This document shows, in pieces, positions 1 to 5,683 of a DNA stretch of 9,711 nt; the first letter of the stretch is position 1; the number at the start of each line of letters is the position of its first letter. The DNA is from SZUA-430 sp964561925 (GTDB taxonomy: Bacteria > Pseudomonadota > Alphaproteobacteria > Micropepsales > Micropepsaceae): positions 1 to 9,711 of the forward strand of contig CAZLRW010000133.1 of the NCBI GenBank assembly GCA_964561925.1. Reading direction: 5' to 3'. The translations under genes were made by a program, and so were the position numbers. Below the pieces are notes generated by a model. That model saw nothing but the letters and a program-made list of their open reading frames with translations, searched no databases and was not told the DNA's origin.

Positions 1-1253
1 ACGCGCACGGGGAGCGTTTCGTAGCCCTTCACGAAACTTGAGCGTACGCGTTTCGGTTCGCCGACGACTTCGACGAAGCGCCAGCGCTTCATGATTTCTT
101 CCCAGACGATCTTCAGCTGCAGTTCGGCCAGGCGGTTGCCGACGCAACGGTGAATGCCGAAGCCGAACGACAGATGCTGGCGCGCCCGCTCGCGATCGAT
201 GACGAACGCGTCGGGGTTCTCGATCACGTCGCCGTCGCGATTGCCGGAGACGTACCACATCACGACCTTGTCGCCCTTCTTGATCGTCTTGTCCGTCAGC
301 GCAATGTCGGAAAGCGCCGTGCGCCGCATGTGCGCGAGCGGCGTCTGCCAGCGGATGATCTCAGGCACCATGTTCGGGATCAGATCGGGATTGGCGCGCA
401 GCTTGTCGTACTCCGCCGGGTTCTGATTGAGCGCGAGCACGCCGCCCGAGATCGAGTTGCGCGTCGTGTCGTTGCCGCCGACGATGAGCAGGATGACGTT
501 CCCGAGATACTCGTCGGGCGTCATGTTTCGCGTCGCGTCGCTGTGCGCCATCATGGAGATCAGATCGCCGCGCGGCGGCTGGTTCACCCGCTCGTTCCAG
601 AGGCGCGTGAAGTAGGCGAGGCATTGCAACAGCTCCGCCTGACGCTCGTCTTCGGTTTCGACCAGCGCGCCCTTCATCGGCAGCGTCGTCGCGACGTCGG
701 ACCAATGGGTGAGCTTGCGCCGCTCTTCGAAGGGAAAGTCGAACAGGGTCGCCAGCATCTGCGTCGTGAGTTCGATCGAGACGCGATCGACCCAGTCGAA
801 CGTCTCGCCGACGGGGAGCGCATCCAGGATCTTCGCCGCGCGTTCGCGGATGATCGGCTCCATCAGCGCCAAGTTGGCGGGCGAGACGATCGGGCTGACC
901 GCCTTGCGCTGCACGTCGTGCTTCGGCGGGTCCATCGCGATGAAGCTGGGCCGGCGCACATCCGGCCGCGCATCGCGGATCGTGATGCCGCCGAGCGCCG
1001 CCTCGGACGAAAACACCTGATGGTTCGTGTCGACCGCCATGATGTCTTGGTACTTCGTCACCGACCAATAGGGTCCGAACTCGCTGTCGCGGCACCAATG
1101 CACCGGCTCCTCGGCGCGCAGCCGTTCGAAGTAGGGCCAATGCGTGTCGGTGCGAAAGAGCTCCGGATCACCCGGGTTGAAGTCCGCGAGCGGCGTGGCA
1201 TAGGCGCGGTCCCGCGCCTCCCGCTGCCGCGTGCCGATGCCGCCGTCGCCCAT
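1..1253 (-). CDS. cyp153: Cytochrome P450, CYP153 family (terminal alkane/fatty-acid hydroxylase), 3' end cut by window edge
   Basis: 417 complete codons are visible from the ATG at 1253-1251. CYP153 proteins are usually about 420-470 aa, so probably only a few C-terminal residues are missing. Visible P450 hallmarks are the I-helix oxygen-activation motif GGNDTT (residues 259-264), the K-helix ExxR (E298-R301) and the heme-binding loop FGFGIHRCVG, with C370 as the predicted heme thiolate ligand. The stretches MVPEIIRWQTPLAHMRR and LIVGGNDTTRNS are close to what I remember of CYP153A alkane hydroxylases. The family hydroxylates the terminal carbon of medium-chain alkanes, alcohols or fatty acids. 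It is a soluble class I P450 that needs a ferredoxin and ferredoxin reductase, and neither gene is in this window. An AAAGG Shine-Dalgarno sits at 1266-1262, 8 nt before the ATG. The gene is divergent from the phosphatase gene. P450 identity is certain; the CYP153 assignment is strong; the substrate is inferred. Confidence 0.93.
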   Translation of the reverse strand, partial: MGDGGIGTRQREARDRAYATPLADFNPGDPELFRTDTHWPYFERLRAEEPVHWCRDSEFGPYWSVTKYQDIMAVDTNHQVFSSEAALGGITIRDARPDVRRPSFIAMDPPKHDVQRKAVSPIVSPANLALMEPIIRERAAKILDALPVGETFDWVDRVSIELTTQMLATLFDFPFEERRKLTHWSDVATTLPMKGALVETEDERQAELLQCLAYFTRLWNERVNQPPRGDLISMMAHSDATRNMTPDEYLGNVILLIVGGNDTTRNSISGGVLALNQNPAEYDKLRANPDLIPNMVPEIIRWQTPLAHMRRTALSDIALTDKTIKKGDKVVMWYVSGNRDGDVIENPDAFVIDRERARQHLSFGFGIHRCVGNRLAELQLKIVWEEIMKRWRFVEVVGEPKRVRSSFVKGYETLPVR

Positions 1254-1372
1254 GGTCTTCGCCTTTCGATGTCGCGCTCGCGCCAGCATTGGGCAATCCC
1301 CGGCGCCGCGCAAGCTGTGCGGGGCGAAAGTGCGCTATAGAAGCGGCCATCCGCCATTCGCAAGGATTTCTC
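1254..1372. promoter_or_regulatory. Divergent intergenic region between the P450 and the phosphatase gene
   Basis: This 119-bp gap must hold the start signals for both flanking genes. A TATAGA box at 1336-1341 could be a -10 element for the rightward gene, but I see no good TTGACA-like -35 at the right distance (1313-1318 reads AGCTGT). The AAGGA at 1362-1366 is the ribosome binding site of the rightward gene and the AAAGG at 1266-1262 serves the P450. I see no clear operator palindrome. The promoter assignment is tentative. Confidence 0.35.
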
Positions 1373-1939
1373 ATGGACCTCATTCTCATCCGCCACGGCC
1401 GCCCGGAACGCAGCGCTGCGACCGCCGATCCGCATCTGAACGCACTCGGGCAGGAGCAGGCGGCGCGTGTCGCCCGCTGGCTTGCGCACGAACCGGTGCA
1501 CGCGGTGTGGTCGAGCACGATGCGGCGTGCCGTGCAGACGGCCGAGCCTTTCGCGTCCGCAGCAGGTCACGACATCCGCGAACACGCGGGCATCGTCGAG
1601 TTCGATCAGGCGGCCGGGACCTACGTTCCGACGGAAGAGTTGAAGCGCGAGAACTTCGCGCTCTGGCAACAGCTCGCGACCGGCGCCCACGGCGTCGACA
1701 TGGCGGCGTTCCAGGCGCGCGTCGTGGCGGCGATGGAAGAGATCGTCGCCGCGCATCCCGGCGAGCGCGTCGCCGTGTTTTGCCATGGCGGCGTCATCAA
1801 CATGTGGGCGTCACACGTGCTGGGCGTGGCGCCGCGCATCTTCTTCGAAGCCGACTACACGAGTATCAACCGCTTCGTCTGCGCGCGGAGCGGCCAGCGC
1901 AGCGTCGTCAGCCTGAACGAGCGTGCGCATTTGCGGTGA
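1373..1939 (+). CDS. Histidine phosphatase superfamily protein (phosphoglycerate-mutase-like)
   Basis: The 188-aa protein opens with the superfamily signature MDLILIRHGRPE, in which H8 of the RHG motif is the nucleophile that becomes phosphorylated. Further phosphate-pocket elements are SSTMRRAVQTAE (residues 47-58, with the conserved Arg/Thr-Ala pattern), a probable catalytic acid near E76 and the second catalytic histidine H138 in VFCHGGVIN. The protein is cytoplasmic, with no signal peptide or membrane segment. The superfamily covers cofactor-dependent phosphoglycerate mutases, sugar and nucleotide phosphatases and cobalamin phosphatases. Its length fits small phosphatases better than true glycolytic mutases, so the substrate is unknown. 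I chose the ATG at 1373 over an in-frame ATG at 1289 because AAGGA lies 6 nt upstream and the RHG motif then falls at residue 7, as is usual. It converges with the GFA-family gene, leaving only 11 bp between the stop codons. Confidence 0.88.
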   Translation: MDLILIRHGRPERSAATADPHLNALGQEQAARVARWLAHEPVHAVWSSTMRRAVQTAEPFASAAGHDIREHAGIVEFDQAAGTYVPTEELKRENFALWQQLATGAHGVDMAAFQARVVAAMEEIVAAHPGERVAVFCHGGVINMWASHVLGVAPRIFFEADYTSINRFVCARSGQRSVVSLNERAHLR

Positions 1940-1950
1940 CGGTTTGGCGG

Positions 1951-2400
1951 CTATTCCCGCGCGAGCGCGGCAATGAAATCGGCGGGGGGCGCGCCTTCGG
2001 GCCAACTCGGCACGTTGCCGGGGATGTCGATGCCGGCCAGCTTTCTCTTCGCCCAGATGTGAGCGACGATTCGCAGTTCGTCGCTGCGGTCGAGCGTGCC
2101 AGCGCGCAGGACCGCGAGCCCCGGCCGGGCGCTGTTCGTGTTGTAGACGCGCGTGAAGCAGACGGGGCACGCACGCTGGCGCGAGATGCGGGCGCCATCA
2201 GGCGAGGTCAGTTCGAACAGCGCCGGGTCGCCCGTCACCTGGAGGCCGCTTTCGGGCAGGATGACTTGCATGCTGAAAGCGCTGCCGGACCACGTCTGGC
2301 AGTCGAGGCAGTGGCAGGCGTAGGCGTTCGGCAATTTGTCCGCAGTCACGCGGTAGCGGATGCGACCGCACCGGCAGCCGCCTTCGATATGCTTGCTCAT
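1951..2400 (-). CDS. GFA/CENP-V family zinc-binding protein
   Basis: The 149-aa protein matches the glutathione-dependent formaldehyde-activating (GFA/CENP-V) fold. Zinc-ligand candidates are the N-terminal GGCRCG (C9, C11), the central CHCLDC (C29, C31, C34) and the C-terminal CPVC (C78, C81). The family was named for proteins proposed to speed condensation of formaldehyde with glutathione, but most members have no proven activity, so no specific reaction should be assigned. Small oddities are the C-terminal knuckle reading CPVCFT, where many members have CxxCGT, and a PSWPEGAPPADF motif near the end. It is the last gene of the minus-strand cluster, starting 10 bp after the alanine dehydrogenase stop. 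No clear Shine-Dalgarno precedes its ATG, which suggests translational coupling to ald. It is cytoplasmic. Confidence 0.88.
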   Translation of the reverse strand: MSKHIEGGCRCGRIRYRVTADKLPNAYACHCLDCQTWSGSAFSMQVILPESGLQVTGDPALFELTSPDGARISRQRACPVCFTRVYNTNSARPGLAVLRAGTLDRSDELRIVAHIWAKRKLAGIDIPGNVPSWPEGAPPADFIAALARE

Positions 2401-2410
2401 AGCGCCGGCG

Positions 2411-3529
2411 TCAGCGCGCGATCGCGCGTTCCGGCGGGGTGTATTCGCGTTTTTGGAATTCGGCGACGGCTTGGTAGGTGAGCGCGCCGCGGTGGATGTT
2501 GAGGCCCGCCATCAGATGCGGGTTGTCCTTGCAGGCCTTCGCGTAGCCCTTGTCGGCGAGCGCGAGCGTGAAGGGGAGCGTCGCGTTGTTCAGCGCGAAC
2601 GTCGACGTTCGCGCGACGGCGCCCGGCATGTTCGCCACGCAATAGTGGACGACGTCGTGGACGCGGTAGGTCGGCTGGGCGTGGGTCGTGGGTTTCGACG
2701 TTTCGGCGCAGCCGCCTTGGTCGATCGCGACGTCGACGATGACGGAGCCCTTCTTCATCTTCTTGATCATCGCCTCTGTGATCAGCTTCGGCGCGGCGGC
2801 GCCGGGCAGCAAGACCGCGCCGACGACGAGGTCGGCGGAGAGAACGGATTCTTCGATCGCATCGACCGTGGAATAGATCGTGTTCAGCATCGCGCCGAAT
2901 TGCAGATCGAGTTCGGCGAGGCGCGGCAGGCTCTTGTCGATGATCGTCACGTGCGCCTCAAGACCCATCGCCATGCGCGCGGCGTTCGCGCCGACGACGC
3001 CGCCGCCGATGATCACGACCTTTGCCGCGGGCACGCCGGGCACGCCGCCCAAGAGCATGCCGCGGCCGCCCTGCTCCATCTCGAGGCAGTGCGCGCCGGC
3101 CTGGATCGACATGCGGCCGGCGACTTCCGACATCGGCGCGAGCAGCGGCAGGCCGCCGCGCGCATCCGTCACCGTCTCGTAGGCAACGGCGACGCAATCG
3201 GACTTCAGCAGGCCCTCGGTTTGTTCCGGGTCGGGGGCGAGGTGGAGATACGTGAAGAGCAGCTGACCGGCGCGGAGCATCTTGATCTCGCCCGCCTGCG
3301 GTTCCTTCACCTTCACGATCATGTCGGCTTTCGCGAACACGTCGGCGGCGGTGGGCAGGATCTCCGCGCCCGCCGCGCGGTACATGTCGTCGGTCAGGCC
3401 GATCGCGGTGCCCGCGTTCGTCTGCACGGCGACCTTGTGGCCGTGCGTGACGAGTTCGCGCACGCTCGAGGGCGTGAGGCCGACGCGGTATTCGTGGACT
3501 TTGATTTCCTTCGGAACGCCGACGAGCAT
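2411..3529 (-). CDS. ald: Alanine dehydrogenase (NAD-dependent)
   Basis: The 372-aa protein has the family's usual length and catalyses L-alanine + NAD+ + H2O to pyruvate + NH4+ + NADH, reversibly, in the cytoplasm. The N-terminal catalytic domain starts with the typical MLVGVPKEIK and carries the substrate-binding R15, K75 (in KVKEP) and H96 (in YLHLAP). The Rossmann domain has the dinucleotide loop GGGVVG (175-180), and D198 at the end of the second strand is typical of NAD rather than NADP use. The catalytic aspartate is D270 in VDVAIDQGG, and N300 lies in the conserved VANMPGAV. All expected active-site residues are present. A strong AGGGGAGAAG Shine-Dalgarno (about 3544-3535) precedes the ATG. 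It lies 18 bp after the transaminase stop and 10 bp before the GFA gene, so the three are probably cotranscribed. No Lrp/AldR-type regulator gene is adjacent. Confidence 0.96.
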   Translation of the reverse strand: MLVGVPKEIKVHEYRVGLTPSSVRELVTHGHKVAVQTNAGTAIGLTDDMYRAAGAEILPTAADVFAKADMIVKVKEPQAGEIKMLRAGQLLFTYLHLAPDPEQTEGLLKSDCVAVAYETVTDARGGLPLLAPMSEVAGRMSIQAGAHCLEMEQGGRGMLLGGVPGVPAAKVVIIGGGVVGANAARMAMGLEAHVTIIDKSLPRLAELDLQFGAMLNTIYSTVDAIEESVLSADLVVGAVLLPGAAAPKLITEAMIKKMKKGSVIVDVAIDQGGCAETSKPTTHAQPTYRVHDVVHYCVANMPGAVARTSTFALNNATLPFTLALADKGYAKACKDNPHLMAGLNIHRGALTYQAVAEFQKREYTPPERAIAR

Positions 3530-3547
3530 TTGGTCTTCTCCCCTTGA

Positions 3548-4864
3548 TCAGGATAGGCGGCGCAGCACGCGGTCGACGCCTTCGACCAGCCGCTCGATGT
3601 GGCTCTGTTCTGCTATGAGTGCGGGGCCCAATGCAATCGTGTCGCCGCCGACCCTGAGGACGATGTTCTCTTCGAAGAAGGCGCGGCGGATCGCTTCGTG
3701 GCCGCGCTTGCCCGGGGCGCCCGGCGCAGGCTCGATGTCGATTGCTGCTGCAGCGCCGCAATTTCGGATGTCGGCGACGAACGGCGCGCCCTTCAGGCGA
3801 TGCACCGCCTCCTCCAGCCAGCGTTCGACAAGCTTGCCGCGCTCGAACAGGTTTTCGTCGCGATAGACATTTAACGTCGCAAGCGCGGCCGCGGCCGCAA
3901 CAGGATGTCCGGAATAGGTGTAGCCGTGAAAGAGTTCGATCTGCCAATCGTCCTTCTGGGTGAAGGCGTCGTAGATCGATTTCGACGCGATGACGCCGCC
4001 CATGGGGATCGCGCCGTTCGTTACGCCCTTCGCAAACGTGATCATGTCGGGGGTGACGGCGTAGCGCTCGGCCGCGGTCGCCGTTCCCATGCGGCCGAAC
4101 ATCGTGATGACCTCATCAAAGATGAGCAGGATGCCGTGCTTGTCGCAAATTTGCCGCAGGCGCTGGAGGTAGCCCTTGGGCGGGGGCAGCACGCCGGTCG
4201 AGCCCGCCATCGGCTCGACGATGACGGCCGCGATCGTGTCGCCGTGCAGCATGACGAGTTCTTCGAGCGCGTCGGCGAAGTGCGCGCCGTGGTCGGGGTC
4301 GCCTTTCGTGAACGCTTGGCGTGCGCGGTCGTAGGTCGTGGGCAGGTGATCGACCTGGCCCAGCATCGTGCCGAACGCCTTGCGGTTGTTCGCGATGCCG
4401 CCGACCGACATGCCGCCGAAGTTCGTGCCGTGATAACCGCGCACACGGCCGACGAGGCGGGTGCGCTGTGCCTGACCCTTCGCGCGCCAGTAGGCGAGCG
4501 CAATCTTCAGCGCGGTGTCCGCCGCTTCCGATCCTGAGTTGCAGAAGAAGACGTGGTCGAGATTCGCCGGCGCCATTGCGGCGAGACGGCCGGCGAGCTC
4601 GATGACGCTCGGGTGCGCGAACTGGAACGTGGGCGCGAAGTCGAGTTCATGGATCTGCTTTGTAACCGCCGACGTGATCTCTTTGCGCGCGTGACCGGCG
4701 AGCGAACACCAGAGGCCAGCCAATCCGTCGAGCAACTCACGCCCCTGCGGGTCGTAATAGAACATCCCCTGCGCGCGCGCGAGGATGCGGGGCTCGGACT
4801 TGAACTGACGGTTGGCGGTGAACGGCAGCCACAGGGCTTCTAGTGCATTGGAAGGTGACGACAT
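3548..4864 (-). CDS. Class III omega-aminotransferase, beta-alanine:pyruvate type
   Basis: This is a 438-aa PLP-dependent fold-type I, class III aminotransferase. Visible features are the LWLPFT segment near the N-terminus (residues 11-16), the phosphate-binding NSGSEA (109-114), Y144-H145 in RGYHGT that stack on and position the cofactor, D250 in IFDEV that pairs with the pyridine nitrogen, and the Schiff-base lysine K279 in TFAKGVTNG. A GYTYSGHP motif (314-321) belongs to the neighbouring subunit's phosphate cup. R404 is a candidate for the mobile arginine that binds the acceptor carboxylate. The pattern fits omega-amino acid:pyruvate transaminases, which convert beta-alanine or another terminal amine plus pyruvate to the aldehyde plus L-alanine. 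The exact amine cannot be read from sequence. I chose the ATG at 4864 because the 24 residues encoded upstream (from a TTG at 4936) lack family similarity. It is the first gene of the cluster with ald. Confidence 0.92.
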   Translation of the reverse strand: MSSPSNALEALWLPFTANRQFKSEPRILARAQGMFYYDPQGRELLDGLAGLWCSLAGHARKEITSAVTKQIHELDFAPTFQFAHPSVIELAGRLAAMAPANLDHVFFCNSGSEAADTALKIALAYWRAKGQAQRTRLVGRVRGYHGTNFGGMSVGGIANNRKAFGTMLGQVDHLPTTYDRARQAFTKGDPDHGAHFADALEELVMLHGDTIAAVIVEPMAGSTGVLPPPKGYLQRLRQICDKHGILLIFDEVITMFGRMGTATAAERYAVTPDMITFAKGVTNGAIPMGGVIASKSIYDAFTQKDDWQIELFHGYTYSGHPVAAAAALATLNVYRDENLFERGKLVERWLEEAVHRLKGAPFVADIRNCGAAAAIDIEPAPGAPGKRGHEAIRRAFFEENIVLRVGGDTIALGPALIAEQSHIERLVEGVDRVLRRLS

Positions 4865-5026
4865 GCGAGGTCCGATTGTGATAGGCGGCTTATAGCATGG
4901 GACTAGGGCTACGTGAGGTTGGCAATTCTTCAACAAATCCGCGCCACCGTCCGATCGTCTTGATCATCGCCGAGGAGTTCGTTAGCTTTCAAACATCAGC
5001 TCCACACTTTTTCCAGGGAGGCGACA
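4865..5026. promoter_or_regulatory. Upstream region of the transaminase operon and possible rightward promoter
   Basis: This stretch must contain the promoter for the leftward transaminase-ald-GFA cluster. On the minus strand a TATAAG box (4894-4889) could be a -10 element, but no good -35 lies 16-18 bp further upstream. On the plus strand TTGATC (4960-4965), a 16-bp spacer and TTAGCT (4982-4987) form only a weak promoter-like pair ahead of the micro-ORF. None of these is strong enough to be called more than a candidate. Confidence 0.3.
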
Positions 5027-5074
5027 ATGCAGATGTTTTCCGGCGCCCCCAAGGTCGCGGGCGATATTCACTGA
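5027..5074 (+). CDS. Possible 15-aa micro-ORF with strong ribosome binding site
   Basis: The reading frame is ATG to TGA and encodes MQMFSGAPKVAGDIH. It is preceded at 5015-5021 by AGGGAGG, one of the best Shine-Dalgarno sequences in the window, at an ideal 5-nt spacing. A hairpin follows 3 nt after the stop. I do not recognise the peptide. It could be a leader peptide, a small protein, the remnant of a decayed gene, or a chance ORF. The support is the ribosome binding site and the placement only. Confidence 0.25.
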   Translation: MQMFSGAPKVAGDIH

Positions 5075-5077
5075 TCC

Positions 5078-5097
5078 TCTCCGCGTTTGAGCGGAGA
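5078..5097 (+). terminator. Hairpin after micro-ORF, weak terminator candidate
   Basis: TCTCCGC (5078-5084) and GCGGAGA (5091-5097) form a perfect 7-bp stem with the 6-nt loop GTTTGA. It is followed by TTCTTC rather than a true T-run, so intrinsic termination would be weak. Confidence 0.3.
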
Positions 5098-5180
5098 TTC
5101 TTCAGCCAGGCCTGACCGAGTGTTCGACGACGGACGACGCTTGGCTTGTGCCTTCGCAGCAGAATTTTGGATCAGCAAAC

Positions 5181-5423
5181 ATGGTATCGAAGCATGTGAA
5201 GCCAGGCATTGCGTCGCCTGCTAAGCCGAAGCGTCGTCTAAACGCGGCGCAAAAGCGAGCACTGAAGGCGGCAAAGCTGGCAGTCTATTTGAAAGAAGTG
5301 GGGCGGCGTGCGCAGAAGCGAACGGAACCCAACGATCGGCGGGACTCTTACGATCTTGGAGACAAGATCAGAAACATCTCGCCGAATGAGTTCGACCAAC
5401 TCATGCGAGAAGACGAGGATTGA
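5181..5423 (+). CDS. Hypothetical small protein, basic N-terminal half and acidic C-terminus
   Basis: The 80-aa frame from ATG 5181 to TGA 5423 is the only sizeable coding candidate in the gap. I do not recognise it. Residues about 1-48 are rich in Lys/Arg and Ala with predicted helical character (for example RRLNAAQKRALKAAKLA), and the C-terminus is acidic (ending MREDED). There is no membrane segment, signal peptide or cysteine. By hand count it is about 55% GC, against about 65% in neighbouring genes, and its third positions lack the strong G/C bias of the other genes. Foreign origin, a poorly expressed gene or a non-coding frame are all possible. The ribosome binding site is weak (GGA about 9 nt upstream). 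An in-frame ATG at 5148 would add 11 residues but has no better signal. Structured inverted repeats begin 10 nt after the stop. Confidence 0.42.
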   Translation: MVSKHVKPGIASPAKPKRRLNAAQKRALKAAKLAVYLKEVGRRAQKRTEPNDRRDSYDLGDKIRNISPNEFDQLMREDED

Positions 5424-5433
5424 AGCGTGGCCA

Positions 5434-5466
5434 GACCCGGAGCGCTTTCAAGAATTGCTCCGGGTC
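5434..5466. repeat. Inverted repeat, 10-bp perfect stem with 13-nt loop
   Basis: GACCCGGAGC (5434-5443) is the exact reverse complement of GCTCCGGGTC (5457-5466). It lies 10 nt after the stop of the 80-aa ORF. Its right arm overlaps the adjacent palindrome by 4 bases, so the two hairpins cannot both form in one RNA. Confidence 0.75.
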
Positions 5467-5488
5467 GGCCATACCGGTATGGCCGACC
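5463..5488. repeat. Perfect 26-nt palindrome
   Basis: GGTCGGCCATACC (5463-5475) is followed directly by its exact reverse complement GGTATGGCCGACC (5476-5488). In RNA the fold extends by one G-U and one C-G pair to 5461-5490, giving a stem of about 13 bp with a CCGG loop. There is no downstream T-tract (TGCAAATTTGG), so it is not a standard intrinsic terminator. As DNA it could be a site for a dimeric binding protein. Confidence 0.8.
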
Positions 5489-5490
5489 TG

Positions 5491-5683
5491 CAAATTTGGC
5501 GCGAGGCAGCGTTGGTTAGGTTGGAGACTTCTGCGGTCCGGGACCGTCGGGCTGCGCGCACACGCCGTACCCGTTGGATGCTGTTACAAGCGAACACCAG
5601 CGCAATGTTCAACCCCTAACGGGCATGTTTCCGGCCGCGAACGGATGTAAGCTCCCCCGCCGTCGAAGCCTTGAGGCCTTGCT
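5491..5683. other. Non-coding gap upstream of asmA-like gene
   Basis: I see no convincing gene here. A short odd palindrome CGGTCCGGGACCG lies at 5534-5546. The GAGG at 5673-5676, 7 nt before the ATG at 5684, is the ribosome binding site of the next gene. No clear -35/-10 pair is visible. Confidence 0.5.

Noticed and set aside
150..1340. Long plus-strand ORF (396 aa) opposite the P450
   Set aside because: Arg/His/Asp-rich composition typical of antisense frames in GC-rich DNA; the minus strand has unmistakable P450 motifs.
1289..1372. Upstream in-frame ATG extension of the phosphatase gene
   Set aside because: It adds 28 residues before the RHG motif and has no ribosome binding site; AAGGA precedes the ATG at 1373.
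2360..3547. Long plus-strand ORF (395 aa) opposite alanine dehydrogenase
   Set aside because: Antisense shadow of a gene with every expected ald active-site residue.
4865..4936. 24-residue upstream extension of the transaminase from a TTG
   Set aside because: No family-like sequence in the added part, and the ATG at 4864 gives the usual protein length.
5534..5546. Short palindrome CGGTCCGGGACCG
   Set aside because: A 6-bp stem with a single central base is common by chance in GC-rich DNA.
5308..5650. Two overlapping plus-strand ORFs (GTG at 5308 and TTG at 5420) across the inverted repeats
   Set aside because: Non-ATG starts, no ribosome binding site, no recognisable composition, and they overlap the better 80-aa candidate or the palindromes.
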